Below, piece after piece: positions 23,128 to 31,951 of a DNA stretch of 41,986 bases. Position 1 is the first letter of the stretch. Every line of letters begins with the position of its first letter. The stretch lies in assembly GCA_009377695.1 (NCBI GenBank), contig WHTP01000041.1, forward strand, positions 1 to 41,986, given 5' to 3'. The notes beneath the pieces are model-generated. The model saw only the letters and a program-made list of their open reading frames with translations. It searched no databases and was not told the DNA's origin. A program made the position numbers and the translations under genes. The DNA is from Hyphomicrobiales bacterium (GTDB lineage: Bacteria; Pseudomonadota; Alphaproteobacteria; Rhizobiales; Xanthobacteraceae).

Positions 23128-26100
23128 CTACTCCGCGGCCCTGAGAAGATGCGGCGTGTCCGAGCGGAACTGGTCGAGCAGCGCCGCTTCATCGGCCTTG
23201 GCGGCGGCGAGATGGCGCAGCTTGACGTGACCGAAGCCGCGGATTTTCTCCGGGATCGCGGCGATGCCGACCGCGAGATGATGGTTGTCGGGTGTGAGCT
23301 TCGCCAGGATTTCGTCGAGCGTCGCTTCGTAGTCGGCGATCAGCTTGCGTTCGGTGCGGCGCTCCTCGCTGCGGCCGAAGAAATCGAAGGCGGTGCCGCG
23401 CAGGAACTTGAACCGCGCCAGCAGCCCGAAGACGCGCATCATCCAGGGCCCGAAGGTCATCTTGCGCGGCTCGCCGGTCGCGGGATCGCGGCGTGCCAGC
23501 AGCGGCGGCGCCAGGTGGAACTGGAATTTTAGCTTGCCGTCGAATTCCGCCGCGGCCTGGCGCAGGAACGCGCCGTCGCTATAAAGCCGCGCGACCTCGT
23601 ATTCGTCCTTGTAGGCCATCAGCTTGAACAGGTTGCGCGCGACCGCCTCAGCGAGCCCGCATTTGCCGGGCGTCTTTACGGCCTCGGCCTTCCTCGCGCC
23701 TTCGACCCGGTCGCGATAGTGCGTCGCGTAAGCCGCGTCCTGATAGTCGGTAAGGAAAGCGATGCGGCGCGCGACCGTTTCGTCGAAATTCTGCGACAGC
23801 CGGCGCGCGTCGGTTGCTTCGCTCGGGGCAGGGACGTTGAGCGCGTCGAGCGCTTTCGGGTCGGCGGCCATGCGCCGGCCCCAGCGGAACGCCGAGGTGT
23901 TCATCGCCACCGCCTCGCCATTGAGCGCGGTCGCATGCTCGATCGATTCCGCCGACAGCGGCAGCGCGCCGACCTGATAAGCGTAGCCGAGCATCACCAT
24001 GTTGGCCGCAATCGACTGCCCGGCGACCGCATTGGCGACCCGGGCGGCATCGAAGAAATGGCAATTCTTCTCGCCGACGGCGGCGGCGATTGCTCGCTTG
24101 AGCCGCTCGGTCGGCAGTGAATAGTCGGCATTGCGCGTGAACTCGCCGGGCAGGACCTCCGCAAGGTTCACGACCACCGTGCTCTTGCCTGGCGTCACCG
24201 CCGCCAGAACCTTCTTGTTGCCCGCCACCACGATGTCGCCGCCGAGCACGAGATCGGCGCCGCGCGCGGCGACGCGGATGGCGTGGATGTCCTCAGGACG
24301 CTCGGCGATGCGCACGTGGCTCTGCACGGCACCGCCCTTTTGCGCGAGGCCGGCCATGTCGAGCACGCCGACGCCCTTGCCCTCGAGATGCGCCGCCATG
24401 CCGATCAGCGCACCGACGGTGACGACGCCGGTACCGCCGACGCCGGTGATGATGATGTCGTAGGTCAGGCCGAGCGGGGGTAGGACAGGGTCGGGGAGCG
24501 CCGGCATGTTATCGGGTAATTGCGCGGGCGCCGCCTTCTTCGGTGTCGCGCCGCTGATGGTGACGAAGGACGGGCAGAAGCCCTTAAGGCAGGAGAAATC
24601 CTTGTTGCAGCTCGACTGGTCGATGGTGCGCTTGCGGCCCCATTCGGCTTCGAGCGGCTGCACCGACACGCAGTTGGACTTCACGCCGCAATCGCCGCAG
24701 CCCTCGCACACGAGCTCGTTGATGAGCACCCGTTTGTCGGGATCGGGAAACGTGCCGCGCTTGCGGCGGCGGCGCTTTTCGGCGGCACAAGTCTGGTCGT
24801 AGATCATGACCGTGCAGCCGGGAATCGCGGCAAGCTCCCGCTGCACTGCGTCGAGGTCGTCGCGGTGATGGATGCTCACGCCGTCCGGCCATTTGGTCCC
24901 GGAGGGATACTTGTGAGGCTGGTCGCTGACGATGACGACGCGCTTTGCTCCTTCGGCGGCGACCTGGCGCGCCACCTGCGGCACCGTGAGACCGCCGTCG
25001 TTCATTTGTCCGCCGGTCATGGCGACTGCGTCGTTGAACAGGATCTTGTAGGTGATGTTGGTGCCGGCCGCGATCGCGGCGCGGATCGCCATGTAGCCGG
25101 AGTGATTGTAGGTGCCGTCTCCGAGGTTCTGGAAGACGTGCGGGCGCTTCGAGAACGGCGCCTCGCCGATCCAGTTCGCGCCTTCGCCGCCCATCTGGGT
25201 GAAGCCCGACGTGTCGCGGTCCATCCACTGCACCATGTAGTGGCAGCCGATGCCGGCATAGGCGCGCATGCCCTTGGGCACCACGGTCGAGGAATTGTGC
25301 GGGCAGCCCGAACAGAAATAGGGAATGCGGGTGGCGATATCCGTGGTCTCGGCGAGGACGCGCTGGGCGTCCTTGAGGCGCGCGACGTGCGCGGCAAGCT
25401 GCTCATTCGGACTGCGCGCCATCAGCCGTTCGCCGATGCAGATCGCGATCTCGTTGGGATCGAGCGCGCCCTTTTGCGGGAACAGCCAGTTGCCGCGCTC
25501 GTCCTTCTTGCCGATGCAGGTTGGCTGGTTGAGCGTGCCGTAGAGCTCTTCGCGTACCTGCACTTCGACCAGCGAGCGCTTCTCTTCGACCACGATGATG
25601 AGCTCGAGCCCCTGCGCGAACTCGGCGAGCTCGCGCTGGCTCAGCGGGTAGGGACAGGCGACCTTGTAGATGCGCAGCCCGAGATCGTTGGCCCGCACCT
25701 CGTCGATGCCGAGCTCGTCGAGCGCCTGGCGCACGTCGAGATAGGACTTTCCGAGCGTGATGACGCCGATCCTGGGATTGCGGCCTCCTGACGTGATGTA
25801 CTTGTTGAGCTTGTTTGCGCGCACGAAGGCGATCATGGCGTCGCGCTTGTAGTCGGTGAGCCGCGCCTCCATGCCGAGGATGGTATCGCCGAGGCGGATG
25901 TTGAGGCCGCCCTCCGGCATCGCGAAGTCGTCGGGAATGATGATCTTCACGCGATCGAGGCTGCCGTCGACCACCGCCGTGGTCTCGACCGTGTCGTGCA
26001 TGCATTTGAGCGCAGTCCAGGCGCCGGTGAAACGCGACATCGCCCAGCCGTAGAGGCCGTAGTCGATGATCTCCTGAATGCCCGCGGGGTTGAGGATCGG

Positions 26101-26604
26101 GATCATCAGGTCGACGAAATGGAATTCCGACTGATGCGCCGTGGTCGATGATTCGGCGGTGTGGTCGTCGCCCATCAGCGCGAGCACGCCGCCATGCTTC
26201 GAGGTGCCGGCGAAATTGGCGTGGCGGAACACGTCGCCGCAGCGGTCGACGCCCGGGCCCTTGCCGTACCACATGCCGAACACGCCGTCGTATTTGCCCT
26301 CGCCGCGCAGTTCGGTCTGCTGTGTCCCCCACACCGCGGTGGCGGCCAGTTCCTCGTTGATGCCGGGATGGAAGACGATGTCGGACGGTTGCAGCCACGT
26401 CTGGGCGCGCTGGAACTGCAGGTCGAGGCCGCCGAGCGGGGAGCCGCGGTAGCCGGTGACGTAGCCCGCGGTGTTGAGGCCGGCGCGGCGGTCGCGCTCC
26501 TTCTGCATCAGGCAGAGCCGCACCAGCGCCTGGAAGCCGGTCACGAAGATCCGGCTCTTGGTCAGGTCGTATTTGTCGTCGAGTGTGACGTGGTTGAGCG
26601 CCAT
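23128..26604 (-). CDS. Indolepyruvate ferredoxin oxidoreductase, fused alpha/beta form
   Basis: The 1158-residue protein joins, in order, a thiamine-diphosphate enzyme region (GYVTGYRGSPLGGLDLQ; GMWYGKGPGVDRCGDVF; GDDHTAESSTTAHQSEF), a second TPP region with YFCSGCPHNSSTVVP and MGGEGANWIGEAPF, a cysteine cluster CEGCGDCGVKSNC for an iron-sulfur centre, a gamma-type domain (ITGVGGTGVVTVGALIGMAA; GLAQKGGAVQSHVRI), and a C-terminal extension of the DUF6537 kind. It oxidatively decarboxylates aryl-pyruvates to aryl-acetyl-CoA with ferredoxin and works in aromatic amino acid breakdown. This single-chain form is common in alphaproteobacteria, where it also occurs in aerobes. ATG 26604 (MALNHVTLDDKYDL) is the family start; an upstream in-frame ATG at 26640 is less likely. 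It is transcribed alone. Confidence 0.94.
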   Translation of the reverse strand: MALNHVTLDDKYDLTKSRIFVTGFQALVRLCLMQKERDRRAGLNTAGYVTGYRGSPLGGLDLQFQRAQTWLQPSDIVFHPGINEELAATAVWGTQQTELRGEGKYDGVFGMWYGKGPGVDRCGDVFRHANFAGTSKHGGVLALMGDDHTAESSTTAHQSEFHFVDLMIPILNPAGIQEIIDYGLYGWAMSRFTGAWTALKCMHDTVETTAVVDGSLDRVKIIIPDDFAMPEGGLNIRLGDTILGMEARLTDYKRDAMIAFVRANKLNKYITSGGRNPRIGVITLGKSYLDVRQALDELGIDEVRANDLGLRIYKVACPYPLSQRELAEFAQGLELIIVVEEKRSLVEVQVREELYGTLNQPTCIGKKDERGNWLFPQKGALDPNEIAICIGERLMARSPNEQLAAHVARLKDAQRVLAETTDIATRIPYFCSGCPHNSSTVVPKGMRAYAGIGCHYMVQWMDRDTSGFTQMGGEGANWIGEAPFSKRPHVFQNLGDGTYNHSGYMAIRAAIAAGTNITYKILFNDAVAMTGGQMNDGGLTVPQVARQVAAEGAKRVVIVSDQPHKYPSGTKWPDGVSIHHRDDLDAVQRELAAIPGCTVMIYDQTCAAEKRRRRKRGTFPDPDKRVLINELVCEGCGDCGVKSNCVSVQPLEAEWGRKRTIDQSSCNKDFSCLKGFCPSFVTISGATPKKAAPAQLPDNMPALPDPVLPPLGLTYDIIITGVGGTGVVTVGALIGMAAHLEGKGVGVLDMAGLAQKGGAVQSHVRIAERPEDIHAIRVAARGADLVLGGDIVVAGNKKVLAAVTPGKSTVVVNLAEVLPGEFTRNADYSLPTERLKRAIAAAVGEKNCHFFDAARVANAVAGQSIAANMVMLGYAYQVGALPLSAESIEHATALNGEAVAMNTSAFRWGRRMAADPKALDALNVPAPSEATDARRLSQNFDETVARRIAFLTDYQDAAYATHYRDRVEGARKAEAVKTPGKCGLAEAVARNLFKLMAYKDEYEVARLYSDGAFLRQAAAEFDGKLKFQFHLAPPLLARRDPATGEPRKMTFGPWMMRVFGLLARFKFLRGTAFDFFGRSEERRTERKLIADYEATLDEILAKLTPDNHHLAVGIAAIPEKIRGFGHVKLRHLAAAKADEAALLDQFRSDTPHLLRAAE

Positions 26605-26754
26605 CGCGGCCTCCGCCGGCAGTGTGCCCCCGCGGTGCAAATGCGGACAAGGGGCTTGCCGGCTTTCAACACATAGTTGGAGCGCCCGAGAACGGCAATG
26701 TTAACGAATTGAGCAGACTGGACATTTCGTTGGAGCACCAAGCGGGGCAAGGAA

Positions 26755-27032
26755 ATGTCGGCGCGGACGGGCGCGACGCACTTTGGCGCAATGCAGCACG
26801 GGTGTTCGTCGGGCCGGGCTTGTCGGCATCGACGCGAGCGTCCGCTGGTGCGCTTCGACGAAACCATGGAGATCGCCGCGGACATGAACATGGCGGTGCA
26901 TGCGATGTATCGATGTATCGCTGGAAGGACACCAACGCCTGGATCTGCGACAACTTCCTGGTTACAGAGAACGGCGCCGAGGGGCTGCATTCGTTCCCGC
27001 AAGAAATCGTGGAGCTAGTGGAGTGGATTTGA
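26755..27032 (+). pseudogene. Decayed small gene with 8-bp duplication and repeat insertion at its 3' end
   Basis: Frame 26755 onward gives ERPLVRFDETMEIAADMNM and AVHAMYR, then breaks exactly at a tandem CGATGTAT duplication (26903-26910 and 26911-26918). Deleting one copy joins the frame to WKDTNAWICDNFLVTENGAE and GLHSFPQEIVEL, which reads like real protein. At 27014, after IVEL, the DNA becomes a palindromic repeat that supplies the stop at 27030-27032. The N-terminal limit is unclear, and I do not recognise the family. The start coordinate is that of the nearest ATG and is tentative. Confidence 0.4.
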
Positions 27033-27094
27033 CATTCGCTATCCCGCTGACCGCAGACTCCCAAAGCGAATGTCAAATCCAAAACTCCACTAGC
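27014..27094. repeat. CTAGTGG-type palindromic repeat, copy A
   Basis: The left arm 27014-27040 (GCTAGTGGAGTGGATTTGAC, then ATTCGCT) pairs with 27065-27094 in inverted order, ending ACTCCACTAGC. Its ends and the ACATTCGC core recall the AGTGTGGC element at 12563. It interrupts the decayed gene to its left. Confidence 0.82.
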
Positions 27095-27106
27095 AGCTTA
27101 TATTTG

Positions 27107-27183
27107 CTAGTGGTCCTTATGATTCTAACATTCGCAAAGTCGCCCGCTGAGAAGGGATGCGAATGTTAGAATCGGACCACTAG
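27107..27183. repeat. CTAGTGG-type palindromic repeat, copy B
   Basis: The left arm 27107-27136 (CTAGTGGTCCTTATGATTCT, then AACATTCGCA) pairs with 27158-27183 (TGCGAATGTTAGAATCGGAC, then CACTAG). It follows copy A after 12 nt and ends 8 nt before the start of the MBL gene, so it must hold or displace that gene's promoter and ribosome-binding site. Confidence 0.82.
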
Positions 27184-27191
27184 GGTAAGTC

Positions 27192-28088
27192 ATGGTGAGC
27201 GATTTCCGCGTCACGCTGCTCGGCACCGGTACGCCGATCCCACGCCCCGATCGGTTCGGCCCGTCAACGCTGATCGAGGCCGGCGCCAACAGGCTGCTGA
27301 TCGACGCCGGGCGCGGCGCGACTATCAGGCTTTATCAACTCGGCGTGCCGATCGGCACTCTCGATGCGCTCCTGATGACGCATTATCACTCCGACCACAC
27401 AAACGGCATCCCGGACGTGTGGCTCACCGGCTGGCTCGGCTCGGTCTACGCCCGACGGAGGACGCCGTTCCGCGTCATCGGACCGACCGGGGCGAAGGTC
27501 TTGATGGAGAATCTCCAGCGCGCCTACGCGGCCGACATCAAGATTCGGCTCTTGGACGAGCAGCTGCCGCCCGACGGCATCAAGGTCGAGGTCGCCGAGT
27601 TCGATCGGGAAGGCGTGGTCTACGACCAGGGCGGGCTGAAGGTTATCGCCTTCGAGGTCGACCACGGCGACGTGATCAAGCCGGCCTATGGCTATCGTTT
27701 CGAATACGGCGGGCGCGCCGCGGTGCTCTCAAGCGACACCCGCTACAACAACAACGTCATCAAGCACGGTACCGGCGCCGACCTCCTGGTCCACGAGGTC
27801 GCGTCCGCGCGGCCGGAGCTGATGCAGGAGGCGCACATCCAGCGCATCATCGCCCACCACACGACGCCGCATGAGGCGGGACGGGTGTTCACCGCGGCAC
27901 AGCCGAAGCTCGCCGTTTATACCCACTTGGTGTTGCCCGCGACCAATGCGATTCCGTCGCCGACGCTCGACGACGTGATCGCCGAGACGCGGCAGACCTA
28001 TGCCGGCCCGCTCGTGATCGGCGAGGATTTGATGAGCTTTGCCATCGGCGACGAGGTGACGGTGAAGCCGTGGGACGGCGCGCAATAG
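27192..28088 (+). CDS. MBL-fold metallo-hydrolase (RNase Z / arylsulfatase-like)
   Basis: The 298-residue protein is a metallo-beta-lactamase-fold enzyme. The zinc motif THYHSDH (residues 63-69) is intact; further ligands are expected in FEVDHGDV, LSSDTRYNNN (Asp) and AHHTTPHEAG. The N-terminal FRVTLLGTGTPIPRPDRFGPS and the HHTTPHEAGRVF block resemble the RNase Z/ElaC branch, but the protein lacks an evident exosite arm, so a hydrolase of small esters or sulfates is as likely as tRNA processing. No signal peptide is seen. Start ATG 27192 is preceded by a weak GGTAAG next to a palindromic repeat. It is convergent with the 5'-nucleotidase gene (4 nt between the stops). Confidence 0.88.
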   Translation: MVSDFRVTLLGTGTPIPRPDRFGPSTLIEAGANRLLIDAGRGATIRLYQLGVPIGTLDALLMTHYHSDHTNGIPDVWLTGWLGSVYARRRTPFRVIGPTGAKVLMENLQRAYAADIKIRLLDEQLPPDGIKVEVAEFDREGVVYDQGGLKVIAFEVDHGDVIKPAYGYRFEYGGRAAVLSSDTRYNNNVIKHGTGADLLVHEVASARPELMQEAHIQRIIAHHTTPHEAGRVFTAAQPKLAVYTHLVLPATNAIPSPTLDDVIAETRQTYAGPLVIGEDLMSFAIGDEVTVKPWDGAQ

Positions 28089-28092
28089 GCAA

Positions 28093-29640
28093 TCACTTCA
28101 GCACGATCCGGCCGTCGACGCCGGTCTTCACCGTGCCGAGCTTGCGGATGTAGACCATCACATCGTTGGCGAGCAGCGGCCCGTCGGGATCGGGCAGGAG
28201 CCGCGAGCTGTGCTCAAACATCGTGTAGCCATCGCCCCCGCGCGACATGAAGTCGTTGATTGCGACCTTGTAGATTTTCTTGTCGTCGAGCGGCTCACCG
28301 GCGACGCGGATCGAGATCACGCGGCTGCCGGGCGGGCGGCTCAAATTCGCTTCGATGGTCATGCCCGACACCTGCGGGAAGCGGCCGGCGAGGTCGGGCC
28401 ATTGCGAGAGCCCGTTCTCGATCGCGGCCTTGATCGCGGCCCCCGTCGCGTCGACAACCACCACACGGTTGTCGAACGGGAGCTCCGCCAGAACGTCGCG
28501 CCGTGTGATGTTCGTACCCGGCGCATACAGGCGCCCGCCGCGGATGCCGCCGCCGTTCATGATCGCGATGTCTGCCTTGGTCGATACGCGCATCGCATCG
28601 GCGATCAGGTCGCCGATCGCGGCCTCGCGCGAGCGCACGGTGGGGGTTCGGCTGTCGAGCTCGACCGCGGTGGTGCCGAGCGGCACGTCCATCTCGCGCG
28701 TGAACTCCGCTTCGAATTTGGCGACCGCCGCCGCGACCTCCGGGTCGGGCGTGACCGTCGCAGTATCGATGGGACGGAACTGCGGCCACCAGGTCGTCAC
28801 GCGCTTGCCGTCCTGCTCCTTCACTGAAATGCTGACATCGACCGCGGTGACATAGTGCGCGTCGTAGCTCGACTCGACCATGCCGTTGCGCTGGTCGTAG
28901 TTGATGAAGAGGTCGTGGTCGTGCCCGGTCAGGATCAGGTCGATCGTGCGCGTCGCGAACATCTCGTAATCCTGCTTGCGCTCGGCATGCGTCACGGCGA
29001 CGACGAAGTCGGCGCCTTCCTTGCGCAGGAGTTTGGCCTGTTCCACGGTGGTGGAGACGGTCGGCAGGAATTGCAGGTCCTCGGGGCTTGAGGTGAGCGG
29101 CGTGCCGTCGAAGGTGGTGCCGGTCAGCCCGACGCGCACGCCATCGAGCGTGATGATCAAACGGTCGCGGAAACCGGACAGCGGCTTGCCATCTGGCATG
29201 CGCAGATTGGCGGCGTAGAGCGGGAATTTCGCCGCTGCCATCCGCTCGAAGAATACCTGCTTGCCGAAATCGAACTCGTGGTTGCCCGGCGCGAAGACGT
29301 CGGGCCGGATCATGTTGGTGAGCGTGATGATGTGCTCGCCGCGGTCGAAACCCGACATCAGGGAGGGCGAGAGCGTATCGCCTGCATGCGCGAAGAGGAC
29401 GTGGCCGCCACTGACGCGAGCCCTTTCGCGCTCGGCCTTCACGATAGCAGCGAGCCGTGCGAAGCCGCCGCGCCGTTGGCCGTCCGCCATCCGCGTGTCG
29501 CTCATGAGATAAATGTCATTCACCAGGATGAATGTGATCTTCGTGGTCTGCGCGGTGGAGGTCTCGGCTTGCGCCGTGCCGGCACCGGCGAGCGCGGCAA
29601 GGATCAGGAGGGCGGCGGCGAGGCGGCGGAACAGAGACAT
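28093..29640 (-). CDS. 5'-nucleotidase / UshA-family metallophosphoesterase, secreted
   Basis: The 515-residue protein starts with a signal peptide (about residues 1-26, MSLFRRLAAALLILAALAGA...). The N-terminal calcineurin-like domain has HAGDTLSPS, GNHEFDFG and LTGHDHD; the C-terminal 5'-nucleotidase domain has GDLIADAMR, AIMNGGGIRGG and ALNDFMSRGGDGYTMF-like VAINDFMSRGGDGY. It would hydrolyse nucleotides or related phosphoesters in the periplasm. One oddity: the first metal motif reads NDIYLM, with tyrosine where most members have histidine (NDxH), so one metal site may differ. It is divergent from ferrochelatase across 76 nt. Confidence 0.9.
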   Translation of the reverse strand: MSLFRRLAAALLILAALAGAGTAQAETSTAQTTKITFILVNDIYLMSDTRMADGQRRGGFARLAAIVKAERERARVSGGHVLFAHAGDTLSPSLMSGFDRGEHIITLTNMIRPDVFAPGNHEFDFGKQVFFERMAAAKFPLYAANLRMPDGKPLSGFRDRLIITLDGVRVGLTGTTFDGTPLTSSPEDLQFLPTVSTTVEQAKLLRKEGADFVVAVTHAERKQDYEMFATRTIDLILTGHDHDLFINYDQRNGMVESSYDAHYVTAVDVSISVKEQDGKRVTTWWPQFRPIDTATVTPDPEVAAAVAKFEAEFTREMDVPLGTTAVELDSRTPTVRSREAAIGDLIADAMRVSTKADIAIMNGGGIRGGRLYAPGTNITRRDVLAELPFDNRVVVVDATGAAIKAAIENGLSQWPDLAGRFPQVSGMTIEANLSRPPGSRVISIRVAGEPLDDKKIYKVAINDFMSRGGDGYTMFEHSSRLLPDPDGPLLANDVMVYIRKLGTVKTGVDGRIVLK

Positions 29641-29716
29641 GGGTTCTGCTTTGCTGGTGGGGCCGGGCGTCTTACCACGCATGCAATAGCCGCCGCTATC
29701 GCGTATGCTCGGCGGC

Positions 29717-30772
29717 ATGAATGAAGCCTTGCCCATCGATGCCGCCGCGACGACCGAGCTGGCGCCCGCGGCATCCCCCGCGCCGCCGGGGATCGGCGTG
29801 CTGCTGGTCAACCTCGGCACGCCCGATGCAGCGGATGCGCCCGCCGTGCGGCGCTATCTCAAGGAATTCCTGTCCGACCCGCGCGTCATCGAGAACCAGG
29901 GCCTGGCCTGGCAGCTCGTGCTCAACGGCATCGTCCTGCCGATCCGGCCGCGCATCAAAGCCCGCGCCTACCGGAAGATCTGGAACGTCGAGCGCAACGA
30001 ATCCCCGCTCAAGACCATCACCCGCGCGCAGGCCGAGAAGCTCGCGGCCGCGCTTGAAGTCATCGGCCGGCCCATCGTGGTCGACTGGGCGATGCGCTAT
30101 GGCAATCCGTCGATCGCGTCGCGGCTGGCCAGCCTCATCGCCTACGGCTGCGAGCGGATTCTTGTCATGCCGCTCTATCCCCAATACTGCGCCGCCACCA
30201 CCGCGACGGTCTGCGACGAAGTATTTCGTGTGCTCATGGGGCTTCGCCGGCAGCCGACCGTGCGCGTCGCCGCGCCCTACTACGACGACAAGGTCTATAT
30301 CGACGCGCTCGCGTCGTCGCTCCAGGCCGAGCTTGCCAAGCTGTCGTTTTCGCCCGAGATCATCCTCGCCTCGTATCACGGCATGCCGGAGGAGTATGTC
30401 CGCAAGGGCGATCCCTACCAGCGGCAGTGCATCGAGACCACGCGGCTGCTGCGCGAGGCGCTCGGCTATGACGAGTCCAAACTGATGCTGACGTTCCAGT
30501 CGCGCTTCGGCCGCGCCAAATGGCTCGAGCCCTACACCGACCAGACCGTCAAGGCGCTGGCGAAGCGCGACGTGAAGTCGCTGGCGATCGTCATGCCCGG
30601 CTTCTCCGCCGACTGCCTGGAGACGCTGGAAGAGATCGCGGTCGAGAACGCGCACATCTTCCGCAAGCACGGCGGCGAGAACTTCGCCGCCATCCCGTGT
30701 CTCAACGACAGCGCGCCGGGCATGCAGGTGCTGGAGCAGATGGCACGGCGCGAATTGAAGGGCTGGGTCTAA
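29717..30772 (+). CDS. hemH: Ferrochelatase
   Basis: The 351-residue protein inserts ferrous iron into protoporphyrin IX, the last step of haem synthesis. Family blocks are GVLLVNLGTPDA, YRKIWNVERNESPLKTITR, PLYPQYCAATTATVCDEVFR, the metal-binding SYHGMPEEYVRKGDPY, FQSRFGRAKWLEPYT, and the C-terminal PGFSADCLETLEEIA with the second conserved acidic site. The signature usually has PQYSAAT; here it is PQYCAAT. ATG 29717 is used because GGCGG precedes it; an in-frame ATG lies four codons earlier at 29705. The N-terminal 25 residues are a variable Ala/Pro-rich leader. It is a lone gene followed after 45 nt by the kelch protein. Confidence 0.96.
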   Translation: MNEALPIDAAATTELAPAASPAPPGIGVLLVNLGTPDAADAPAVRRYLKEFLSDPRVIENQGLAWQLVLNGIVLPIRPRIKARAYRKIWNVERNESPLKTITRAQAEKLAAALEVIGRPIVVDWAMRYGNPSIASRLASLIAYGCERILVMPLYPQYCAATTATVCDEVFRVLMGLRRQPTVRVAAPYYDDKVYIDALASSLQAELAKLSFSPEIILASYHGMPEEYVRKGDPYQRQCIETTRLLREALGYDESKLMLTFQSRFGRAKWLEPYTDQTVKALAKRDVKSLAIVMPGFSADCLETLEEIAVENAHIFRKHGGENFAAIPCLNDSAPGMQVLEQMARRELKGWV

Positions 30773-30817
30773 GAACCGAAAAGTAGTCCAAGAACCAAAA
30801 ATATCAGGGAGGACGTC

Positions 30818-31777
30818 ATGTTGAATCCGTCACTGAGGGTCATGGCGGCCTGCGCCGTCATCTGCGCTGTCTTGGCTGCCGTCGCTACGTCGGCCGATGC
30901 GCAGGGCAGTTGGTCGAAGAAGGCGCCGATGGCGGCCGCGCTCAACGAGGTGGCGCTGGCGGCGGTCGGCGGCAAGATTCATGTGATCGGTGGCAGCGTG
31001 CTCGGCGTCGCCGGCCCCTATCACCAGGAATACGACATCGCGAAGGACACATGGCGTGCGCGCGCCATGCTGCCGAAGGGCCTCGACCATATCGGCGTCG
31101 CCGTCCACAACGGCAAGATCTACACCGTCGGTGGTTTTGTCGCGTCGGTGCATCGCGACGGCCAGAACGCCGCCTATGAGTACGACCCGGCAAGCGACAC
31201 CTGGCACATCCTGCCGCTGATGAAGGCCGGCCGCGGCTCGGTCGGGGTCGCTGCACTCGGCGGCAAAATTCACGCGGTTGGCGGCCGCAATCCGGACGGC
31301 CAGGTGGTCGCCACGCACGAGGTGTTCGATCCCGCGAACAATTCCTGGAAGGAGCTCGCGCCGCTGCCGCGAGCGCGCGACCACATGGCGGTGGTTGCGG
31401 CGGACGGGCGGCTGCATGCGATCGGCGGACGCACCGGCGCATCGACCGCCCGCACCGATCAGCATGACATCTACGATCCCTCGAGCAATAGGTGGTCGTC
31501 GGGGCCGCCGTTGCCGACCGCTCGCAGCGGGCTCGCGGCTGCGCTCTACAAGGACTTGGTCCTCGTGATCGGCGGCGAGCTGCCGCCCAATACGTTTGCC
31601 CAAAACGAGGCCTACAATCCGAAGACCAAGAGCTGGCAGGCGCTTGCGCCGATGCCGGCAGGACGTCACGGTACCGGCGCCGCCGCGGGCGGTGGCAACG
31701 TTTATGTCGCTGCCGGCTCGCTGCGCCCGGGCTCCGGCGGCGTGACCAACGAGCTGATCATCTTCACCTTGCCGTAA
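30818..31777 (+). CDS. Secreted kelch-repeat beta-propeller protein
   Basis: The 319-residue protein has a signal peptide (about residues 1-28, cleavage near ADAQG) followed by six kelch-like repeats. Each repeat includes a GGKI(H/Y)..GG core and a downstream YD...(D/N).W pair: VGGKIHVIGG, HNGKIYTVGG, LGGKIHAVGG, ADGRLHAIGG, LVLVIGG, GGGNVYVAAG. It probably forms a periplasmic or extracellular beta-propeller. The family includes sialic acid mutarotase (NanM) and galactose oxidase-like domains, but no neighbour suggests a sialic acid pathway. AGGGAGG lies 6 nt before the ATG, a strong ribosome-binding site. Confidence 0.9.
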   Translation: MLNPSLRVMAACAVICAVLAAVATSADAQGSWSKKAPMAAALNEVALAAVGGKIHVIGGSVLGVAGPYHQEYDIAKDTWRARAMLPKGLDHIGVAVHNGKIYTVGGFVASVHRDGQNAAYEYDPASDTWHILPLMKAGRGSVGVAALGGKIHAVGGRNPDGQVVATHEVFDPANNSWKELAPLPRARDHMAVVAADGRLHAIGGRTGASTARTDQHDIYDPSSNRWSSGPPLPTARSGLAAALYKDLVLVIGGELPPNTFAQNEAYNPKTKSWQALAPMPAGRHGTGAAAGGGNVYVAAGSLRPGSGGVTNELIIFTLP

Positions 31778-31859
31778 CGTCATCTACGCGTCGCATTGAA
31801 CCCGCGACCGTGGTCGCGCGACCAATACCGGATGGGGCGCGCTTCGCGCGGCGCAACTT

Positions 31860-31884
31860 TCTCCGCGAACACCGTTCGCGGAGA
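31860..31884. terminator. Strong hairpin between kelch and SPFH genes
   Basis: A perfect 11-bp inverted repeat (TCTCCGCGAAC / GTTCGCGGAGA) with a 3-nt loop lies in the 174-nt gap. Shorter hairpins (GCGACCGTGGTCGC, and GCGCGCTTCGCGCG) lie just before it. No T-run follows, so it may be a terminator or a repeat remnant. Confidence 0.45.
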
Positions 31885-31951
31885 TTGGGCGGACCTTGCG
31901 TGCGCGCGCGGAGCGTGCTCCACACTCCGATTAGAGCTGTGAGGGACACCC

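Noticed and set aside
23128-26640. Several long plus-strand frames across the indolepyruvate ferredoxin oxidoreductase gene (such as 24520-25791)
   Set aside because: All are shadows of the fused enzyme, which has clear TPP and iron-sulfur motifs on the minus strand.
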